A stretch of DNA of 36,661 bases, from positions 1-36,661 of the forward strand of contig JAHFSX010000052.1 in NCBI GenBank assembly GCA_023269675.1. The letters run 5' to 3'. Source of the stretch: Verrucomicrobiota bacterium. Lineage in GTDB: Bacteria; Verrucomicrobiota; Kiritimatiellia; RFP12; UBA1067. The translations under genes and the position numbers were made by a program. Numbering within the stretch: position 1 is the first letter of the stretch; each line of letters starts with the position of its first letter. The notes under the pieces are model-generated. The model saw only the letters and a list, made by a program, of their open reading frames with translations, ran no database searches and was not told the origin of the DNA. Positions 31,944-36,661 of the stretch are shown here, piece after piece.

Positions 31944-32792
31944 ATGAAGATAGAGTATACAATTCAGATTGCGGCGGGGCTCATATGTGGCCTATCCCTA
32001 GCGGCGCTGCCAGGGGAATACCGAGTTGGCCCTATTGCCTTCACGAATGAAATTCCCTTCGGCTATCCGCAGTTCCCTCCCGCCACGGGATATCTCCATG
32101 CAATCACGTTTGAGGTGACAAACTGCGTACGCAGCCTCGACATCATCTGCGATAATGATTCCACCAACGAGGTCAGGCTGAGCACCTCGTTCTCCGAGTC
32201 GCTTCTCCTTGTTCAATACCCAAAGTTCTGGCCCGCCGGGTCATATGGGATTATAGCGAGCATTCATACCAACCTTGTCGGCGTGTTTCCGGGGACGGAC
32301 GACGGGGACAGATTATTCCCGTTGACCCATGATGGTGGCAGCGATGAGTTGATCTATTCCTGCTCATTCTCAAACCCCGCCGGTCACTTGATCAAGACTG
32401 ACGCACAAGTCCTGTCAGGACACACCGGATATCAAAGTAATTCCGCGTCTGTACTCAGCCCCCTTTTCGGCTATGGTCTTGGCAGTCCCGACGATTTTGA
32501 GGTGTTCCGTACGAACAAGACGCTCGTCGGGCAGTTTTATGTTTACTATCGGTACGAGACAACACCGCTCAGGCCCGAGATCGCAAGCATGTCTCTTTCC
32601 AATTCGGAAATTCGGATCGAGGTTCAGAACATCAGCCTTGGCAGTTCCAACACGATTCAGAGGTCTTTTGACCTCATCTCACATGACTGGACTGATGCGG
32701 GTGTCTTTCTCGGCACTGGCTGGAAGACAAACTGGAACGAAACCATCCGGAGTGAATGGACATCGGTGTTCTACCGGGTACTCAGCAAATAA
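31944..32792 (+). CDS. Secreted protein with Verrucomicrobia-type C-terminal beta domain
   Basis: A 282-residue protein from ATG 31944; GTG 31938 in the same frame is an alternative. Neither has a strong ribosome site. The signal peptide (YTIQIAAGLICGLSLAALPG) is followed by a beta-rich body with PEP-CTERM-like or fibronectin-like composition (FPPATGYLHAITFEVTN; HTGYQSNSASVLSPLFGYGL). The C-terminus (IQRSFDLISHDWTDAGVFLG ... WTSVFYRVLSK) is of the same kind as that of the protein at 28923-29819. It lies directly downstream of element Q1. AT-richer than core genes. Function unknown. Confidence 0.7.
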   Translation: MKIEYTIQIAAGLICGLSLAALPGEYRVGPIAFTNEIPFGYPQFPPATGYLHAITFEVTNCVRSLDIICDNDSTNEVRLSTSFSESLLLVQYPKFWPAGSYGIIASIHTNLVGVFPGTDDGDRLFPLTHDGGSDELIYSCSFSNPAGHLIKTDAQVLSGHTGYQSNSASVLSPLFGYGLGSPDDFEVFRTNKTLVGQFYVYYRYETTPLRPEIASMSLSNSEIRIEVQNISLGSSNTIQRSFDLISHDWTDAGVFLGTGWKTNWNETIRSEWTSVFYRVLSK

Positions 32793-32872
32793 TGGATCCA
32801 ACACGCCGTCACAGGGTGTGCCTCGCAAACTCGGCAACCCTGAACGGCAATATGCAAGAGAAGGGAAATGAA

Positions 32873-33184
32873 ATGATGCATACGGAAGACGCCGTGAAAA
32901 CGGCCATAGGTTTCTTCGTCACCATCTTGATTGGGTCTCTTCTCTCCGCTTTGGTCGGCGGCGCTTTCGGCGCGTTGATCGCCACAATCTCGCCGGATTT
33001 CGTGACCGGGCTTTTCAACCCGAAAGCAGGAACCGGAGTTGTTCGCTACGCTTTTGCCGTCGGCATGATCTGGGGTGTCTTCATCGGTGCCGCCGTCTCA
33101 GGCTTTGCCTGCTTCCTTGCGGCGGTCATCAAAATTCTGCGGATCCGGCTTGAACACAATAAGGAGCAGGCCACCAACAATTGA
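32873..33184 (+). CDS. Two-helix membrane protein
   Basis: A 103-residue protein from ATG 32873, with AAGGGA six bases upstream; longer in-frame starts overlap the previous gene. Two membrane helices (IGFFVTILIGSLLSALVGGA and MIWGVFIGAAVSGFACFLAA) contain small-residue GxxxG-like spacing. They are joined by a ~30-residue loop, and a basic C-terminal tail follows. Unknown function. Confidence 0.6.
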   Translation: MMHTEDAVKTAIGFFVTILIGSLLSALVGGAFGALIATISPDFVTGLFNPKAGTGVVRYAFAVGMIWGVFIGAAVSGFACFLAAVIKILRIRLEHNKEQATNN

Positions 33185-33258
33185 CCGCGCCGTATGGTTA
33201 AATCCGTTGCGCAACTCACCATAACGGATGAGCTCAAAATGAAGGCCATTGCCTTGCC

Positions 33259-33418
33259 CCTAACCGATAATGCACGGGTTTTGCGCAAAAAATGTGCGTA
33301 ATATTTTTGTGCGGATTTTCAAAATTGATGTCTACCGCCAGAGGGCACCGCCCCCCTCCCCTCGAATTTGGGGCCGCCCCCCCCTTCCCCCTCAGTTTCC
33401 CCCGCGCTGCAACGCCGT
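33259..33418. repeat. Block P, copy 2
   Basis: Same order as copy 1: CCTAACCGAT, AAAAAATGTG, ATTTTCAAAATT, then CCGCCCCCCTCCCC and CCCTCAGTTTCCCCC. It lies just after the 3' end of the minus-strand glycogen-binding protein gene. Confidence 0.6.
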
Positions 33419-33466
33419 TGCATTGAGCCGCCGCCCCGAGCCCGCCGATGCGATTGCAAACGGATA

Positions 33467-33844
33467 TCAGACCAAGACCACGCTGTTGAGGGTGCCGGTG
33501 TTGTTCAGCGCCCAGTACGGGCACTTGGCATCCATTTGCCAGACGCCGTCGATCACGAATTTGTACTCGTGCAGCCCGGCCGGCAGATAGAGGGCCGCTT
33601 TGAAAAGGTCGTTCTCCGGGTGATACGACAGCGGGTGCGTTTTCGGGTCCCAGCCGTTGAACGTGCCGGCGATGTTGACCCGGCTGTCGCGTTTGGCGGC
33701 GACCTCGAAGCTGACCTCTCTTCCGGGCGTCTGGGTCATCAGACGCATCAGGCGGTTGAATGGCAGGACCCGTTGACTTTGTCCCTTTGGAAAATGTAAG
33801 TTTGCTTGGGCTCTTGCAGGGTCGTCTATTGGGGCAGTTTTCAT
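33467..33844 (-). CDS. Glycogen-binding-domain (CBM48/AMPK1_CBM) protein
   Basis: A 125-residue protein from ATG 33844 (GGAGGG three bases upstream). After a ~40-residue lead, residues ~44-122 form an E-set carbohydrate-binding domain of the AMPK-beta/CBM48 kind: VSFEVAAKRDSRVNIAGTFN then GWDPKTHPL, LYLPAGLHEYKFVIDGVWQ and the terminal NNTGTLNSVVLV. The GxFNxW and EYKFxxDGxW motifs mark the alpha-glucan-binding family. As a free-standing module it would bind glycogen or recruit partners to it. Its GC-rich flanks (block P2 and element Q2) leave it isolated, with no glycogen enzyme gene nearby. Confidence 0.88.
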   Translation of the reverse strand: MKTAPIDDPARAQANLHFPKGQSQRVLPFNRLMRLMTQTPGREVSFEVAAKRDSRVNIAGTFNGWDPKTHPLSYHPENDLFKAALYLPAGLHEYKFVIDGVWQMDAKCPYWALNNTGTLNSVVLV

Positions 33845-34050
33845 ATACCCTCCAATCGTTGTGTCCGTATGTCCTATTTTTCCGGTGTTTGTCGTGAGTT
33901 TGTCACAACCTCTGGTATCTACTCCACCTCTCGTTATTGTACCCTTTTGCTACCTGTGCGCAATCGGGCGGCACGCTGATTCTTAGGTCCGCTTATTGAT
34001 GCACTACTGATAGCAAAAAATCCTATTGTAACGTGAGCCTAAAATATTGT
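33845..34050. other. Intergenic, AT-richer, no gene seen
   Basis: Upstream region of the glycogen-binding protein gene and upstream flank of Q2. No strong promoter was found on either strand. Confidence 0.3.
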
Positions 34051-34777
34051 CTGCCACGCCCCGCAGGGTAGACGCGCAGCGGAACCCCGCGCGAAGGGAG
34101 CGCGGGCGGGGTTGATACAGCCGCCCAATCCGGCGGCGTCTATCCCTGTTCCGAGTGAGCGGCCTCCGCCTCCTAAGCGCCACTTGCGGGAGGGTGGCGG
34201 ACTAGCCCGCTCGTGGCGCGTGGGGTGCGGATGCGCGAGTGAGGGTTTCTGCGCTTAACCGGCGCGGTAGTTTATTTTGACTTTGGGCGGGCGCGTTGTG
34301 GCGGGAGCCGGCTGGCCGGTGGGGTTGCGGGCCGGGGCTTGTATCCATGCTCCCGGACCGCGGCCCGCCGGCCAGGCTGCCGCCGCGCGCGCCCGGACGG
34401 CGGCGGCCGTCCGCACTGGGTACTTGATTTAGCGGCGAACGCGCAAGGGCCGGTAGTCCGGGCCTGCGCGCTGGCCGCCATGGATGCCTCTGCGGAAACG
34501 GGCGGCGGTGACCGGGCCGGCCCGGATGGCGGCCGGTTGCAACGAGCCTGCGAGGGGCACCGGCCGGCAAGGCCCGCCCCCGCGCGCGCCGGGTGGTATC
34601 TCCGCTGAGCGCCGCGGGGGCGGGCCGGTTCCGGGCCGGTCTGGCGTGCGCATGCACGCGCCGCCCGTGTGAGCGTGCTGCAATGTTGGGGCGTCTGGTA
34701 TCGGGGGGAGTCGGCGAGATCGCCCCGGCTGTACTCGGCCGGGGAAGCTCGCCGCGGGGGGACGTGTCGCCCCCCCA
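34051..34777 (+). ncRNA. Element Q, copy 2: candidate large structured RNA
   Basis: About 727 bp matching Q1 block by block. Compared with Q1, the stem GCGCGT/ACGCGC has become GCGCGT/ATGCGC (34216-34236), a G-U pair. CCGCGC/GCGCGG has become CTGCGC/GCGCGG (34249-34267), a U-G pair. The hairpin with loop TGTACTCG and the final GGGGGG-ACGTGTCG-CCCCCC (34756-34775) are unchanged. The length difference comes from shortened loops, such as that of module M. Confidence 0.55.
34432..34489. repeat. Module M, copy 2 (inside Q2)
   Basis: The arms are as in copy 1, but the central stem is shortened to GGGCCGG-TAGT-CCGGGCC-like pairing. Confidence 0.6.
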
Positions 34778-34819
34778 AATGGGTTTCGGGTTTGTCGTTA
34801 CTCTGCCTGTTTTCTTTAC

Positions 34820-34862
34820 GCTGCCGTAACTGCTGGGGAATGGGTCCGGGAAGGGGGCCGGC
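34820..34862. repeat. Repeat X, copy 1
   Basis: 43 bp starting GCTGCCGTAACTGCTGGGG and ending GGGGGCCGGC. It matches 36423-36465 at 41 of 43 positions. Confidence 0.85.
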
Positions 34863-34909
34863 GGCGGGCGCCCGCGCTTGCGCGGCGGCCGCCGCACTGG
34901 GTCCGGGAC

Positions 34910-34952
34910 GGCGTAACCGTTTTGAGACGTATCCGGATCAAAACGTTACGCC
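34910..34952 (+). repeat. R hairpin 1
   Basis: Left arm GGCGTAACCGTTTTGA, loop GACGTATCCGGA, right arm TCAAAACGTTACGCC. This is a 15-bp stem with one bulged C. The TTTT/AAAA segment differs from copies 3-5 by paired changes. Confidence 0.85.
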
Positions 34953-35062
34953 TGCCACTGGTGGGCGGGTGGGTTTCGATTCCGGCCGCCTCTGGCGGAC
35001 GGCAGGGTTGGCGGCGGCCCGCGGCGCGTTGCGACGGGGCCGCCGCACTCGGTTCGAGAAAC

Positions 35063-35127
35063 GGCGGCGAACGCGTAAGGCCCGCCAAAGGAGCCTGCGA
35101 CGGCGCGGGCCGCGCGCGCTGGCCGCC
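35063..35127. repeat. Module M, copy 3 (outside Q)
   Basis: GGCGGCGAACGCG on the left and CGCGCTGGCCGCC on the right enclose GGCCCGC/GCGGGCC. The 26 bp at 35140-35165 recur exactly at 35474-35499. Confidence 0.65.
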
Positions 35128-35731
35128 GTGATGCACGCTGCGGAAGCGGCCGCCGGTGACCGTACCGAGACGGGCCAAGGAGGCGAGCGCGCCCCGGCGG
35201 CAACACCGAGGCCGGTATTCCGGACGAATGGACGCCTGGGGCGCGTGGCGAGCCGAGGCGGGACCGGCGCGGTATGGCTGCCTGCGAGTGATGCGCCGGT
35301 ATCCCGGCGCGGTGGGCGAGCGGGCAGCGGCGGGCGCGTGAGTCAGGAGCGGCGGGCCGTCCTCCGGCCCGGCGCGTTTGGTTGGGACCGGGCCGGTGGG
35401 CGCGACGGCCGCCGCCGCAGGGAGCTTGCGACTGAGGACGGCGGACGGAGCGCCGCCCGGCCGGATGCCAAGCGCGGAAGCGGCCGCCGGTGACCGTACA
35501 CCGCCGGCAACAAGGCGGGCGAGCGGCTGTAGCGCAGACGGTCCCGTATGCGGGCCGGATGCGTGTAAGCAGGGAAGCCCGGCGACGGGGCCGCCGGTGT
35601 ATGGCTGCGAAGCAGCGGCGGGCGCGTGAGCTTGTGGGCGTGTGGGTTGCGGGTGCCGGCCGCCGGCTGTGGCGGCCGGTCAAGGGTCGCGGCGGCGGAT
35701 CGACGCGCAGCGGCGGCCGCCGTCGCGCCGG
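35128..35731. other. GC-rich, apparently non-coding stretch between M3 and the R series
   Basis: Open frames exist on both strands only because stop codons are rare at this composition. Repeat fragments include the exact 26-bp pair at 35140 and 35474, and GGCGGGCGCGTGAG-like pieces near 35328 and 35617. No gene supported. Confidence 0.5.
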
Positions 35732-35740
35732 GTCCGGGAC

Positions 35741-35782
35741 GGCGGACCGTCCGGAGACGTAGGCGGCTCCGGACGTTACGCC
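35741..35782 (+). repeat. R hairpin 2
   Basis: Left arm GGCGGACCGTCCGGA, loop GACGTAGGCGGC, right arm TCCGGACGTTACGCC. The upper stem GTCCGGA/TCCGGAC shows an A-T to G-C paired change against copies 3-5. The lower stem is partly broken (GGCGGA). Confidence 0.8.
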
Positions 35783-35906
35783 TGCCACTGGTGGGCGGGT
35801 GGGTTTCAATTCCGGGCGCGGCCCGGCTGGGCCGGGTTGCGGCCGGTCAAGGTTGCGGCGGAGGATCGACGCGCAGCGGCGGCCGCCGCCGCGCCGGGTC
35901 CGGGAC

Positions 35907-35949
35907 GGCGTAACCGTCCAGAGACGTAGCCGGATCTGGACGTTACGCC
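35907..35949 (+). repeat. R hairpin 3
   Basis: Left arm GGCGTAACCGTCCAGA, loop GACGTAGCCGGA, right arm TCTGGACGTTACGCC. It lies 166 bp after copy 2, measured between the GTCCGGGAC leads. Confidence 0.85.
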
Positions 35950-36082
35950 TGCCACCGGTGAGCGGAAGCCAAGCCGGCGCTCTGCGCCGCCTGGCTGTAG
36001 CTGGGGGGTTTCGGGTTTGCCGGTGGGGTTTCGGGCCGCTGTTCTTTTCCGACTGTGGGGATGTCGGCGGCCTGCTGGTTGC

Positions 36083-36136
36083 GGCGGCGGATCGACGCGC
36101 GGCGGCGGATCGACGCGCGGCGGCGGATCGACGCGC
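36083..36136. repeat. 18-bp unit in three perfect tandem copies
   Basis: GGCGGCGGATCGACGCGC at 36083-36100, 36101-36118 and 36119-36136. The single-copy form occurs before R copies 2, 3 and 5. Confidence 0.92.
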
Positions 36137-36168
36137 AGCGGCGGCCGTCGCCGCGCCGGGTCCGGGAC

Positions 36169-36211
36169 GGCGTAACCGTCCAGAGACGTAGCCGGATCTG
36201 GACGTTACGCC
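36169..36211 (+). repeat. R hairpin 4
   Basis: Identical in both arms and loop to copy 3. Confidence 0.85.
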
Positions 36212-36335
36212 TGCCACTGGTGGGCGGGTGGGTTTCGATTCCGGGCGCTGCCCGGCTTTGCCGGGTGGCGGCCGGTCAGGGTTGCGGCGGCGGATCGACG
36301 CGCAGCGGCGGCCGCCGTCGCGCCGGGTCCGGGAC

Positions 36336-36378
36336 GGCGTAACCGTCCAGAGACGTTCACGGATCTGGACGTTACGCC
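36336..36378 (+). repeat. R hairpin 5
   Basis: The arms are as in copies 3 and 4; the loop is GACGTTCACGGA. It lies 167 bp after copy 4. Confidence 0.85.
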
Positions 36379-36422
36379 TGCCGCTGGGTCTGGTTTCATT
36401 TTTTTTACCGGGGCTTGAGAGC

Positions 36423-36465
36423 GCTGCCGCAACTGCTGGGGGATGGGTCCGGGAAGGGGGCCGGC
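36423..36465. repeat. Repeat X, copy 2
   Basis: Matches 34820-34862 with two substitutions. The element it introduces runs off the window end; no gene is visible in 36379-36661. Confidence 0.85.
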
Positions 36466-36661
36466 CGGCGGGCGGGCGGCGCGTAGCGGCGGCCGCCTGT
36501 CCGGGCCGGCTGGGTTGATGAGAAGCGGCAACGGTGCGCAGCACGTTTGCCGCCTGCCTCCGGTCTCGGCGGCCGAGGCGGCGCTGCCGCCGAAGGCCGC
36601 CGGGTGGGTAAGCCCGCGCAAGCGCGGCGGCCGGGACCCGAGGGGCAGGGCGAGTCATGCG

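Noticed and set aside
33368..33799. Plus-strand frame over the glycogen-binding-protein gene
   Set aside because: Antisense shadow of a recognisable CBM48-like domain.
26233..33844. Integron cassette array
   Set aside because: Small orphan genes suggested it, but there is no integrase and no attC-type core sites (GTTRRRY/RYYYAAC) at the gene ends I checked.
34820..36465. CRISPR array
   Set aside because: Repeats are longer than usual spacers allow, spacing is ~167 bp, the intervals are themselves repetitive, and no cas gene is present.
34946..36658. 570-codon minus-strand frame rich in Arg, Pro and Ala, and several plus-strand frames in the same place
   Set aside because: At this GC content stop codons are rare. 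The frame follows DNA repeats with a ~167-bp period that is not a multiple of three, has no ribosome site and no domain.
1..36661. Insertion sequence or prophage
   Set aside because: I found no transposase, integrase, capsid or terminase gene anywhere in the window, and no terminal inverted repeats flanking a gene.

Overview
The window reads as chromosomal DNA of a GC-rich, diderm, peptidoglycan-containing bacterium, most likely of the PVC group (Verrucomicrobiota/Kiritimatiellota). The case rests on outer-membrane genes (an OmpA porin with thrombospondin type-3 repeats, a DUF481 barrel), many lipoproteins, a secreted FAD-dependent oxidoreductase, and secreted proteins with the '[S/T]TNLxxW ... 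F(Y/F)R' type C-terminus common in Verrucomicrobia. The phylum is an inference from gene content; no rRNA is present.

Region 1 (1-7430) is core-like: a 3'-truncated FAD oxidoreductase divergent from a two-gene unit (N-acetylmuramoyl-L-alanine amidase plus a membrane-anchored protein), elongation factor P, tRNA-Pro(GGG), an XRE regulator fused to a degenerate IrrE/ImmA-type peptidase domain, and a second small XRE protein.

Region 2 (7512-23586) is a signalling and envelope block. One large hybrid histidine kinase (5TMR-LYT membrane sensor, three PAS, HisKA, HATPase, REC) is accompanied by six separate receiver proteins: two nearly parallel NarL-type regulators, two intact stand-alone receivers of one subfamily, a 5'-truncated third member, and a CheY-like receiver. 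Between them lie OmpA/TSP3, a DUF4332 protein, a small Lpp-like lipoprotein, a large EF-hand membrane protein, DUF481, a lysine-tailed periplasmic protein and a DUF2959 lipoprotein broken by an 11-bp tandem duplication.

Region 3 (23660-25419) is a minus-strand string of five small genes of unknown function. Three of the boundaries carry the same ~32-bp GC-rich hairpin repeat and a fourth carries a shortened version.

Region 4 (26233-33844) is visibly more AT-rich and accessory in character. It has a HEPN-motif protein, small membrane and lipoproteins, two secreted proteins with a similar C-terminal domain, a two-helix membrane protein and a glycogen-binding-domain protein.

Region 5 is interleaved with and follows region 4 (30174-31741, 33259-33418, 34051-36661). 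It is very GC-rich, apparently non-coding and densely repetitive: a ~0.75-kb element present twice (Q), a ~155-bp block present twice (P), a tandem array (U), and five copies of a 42-43-nt hairpin (R) whose arms differ by paired compensatory changes. Wobble-preserving differences in Q point to a plus-strand structured RNA. This is the best candidate in the window for something undescribed. I do not recognise it as any named RNA class.
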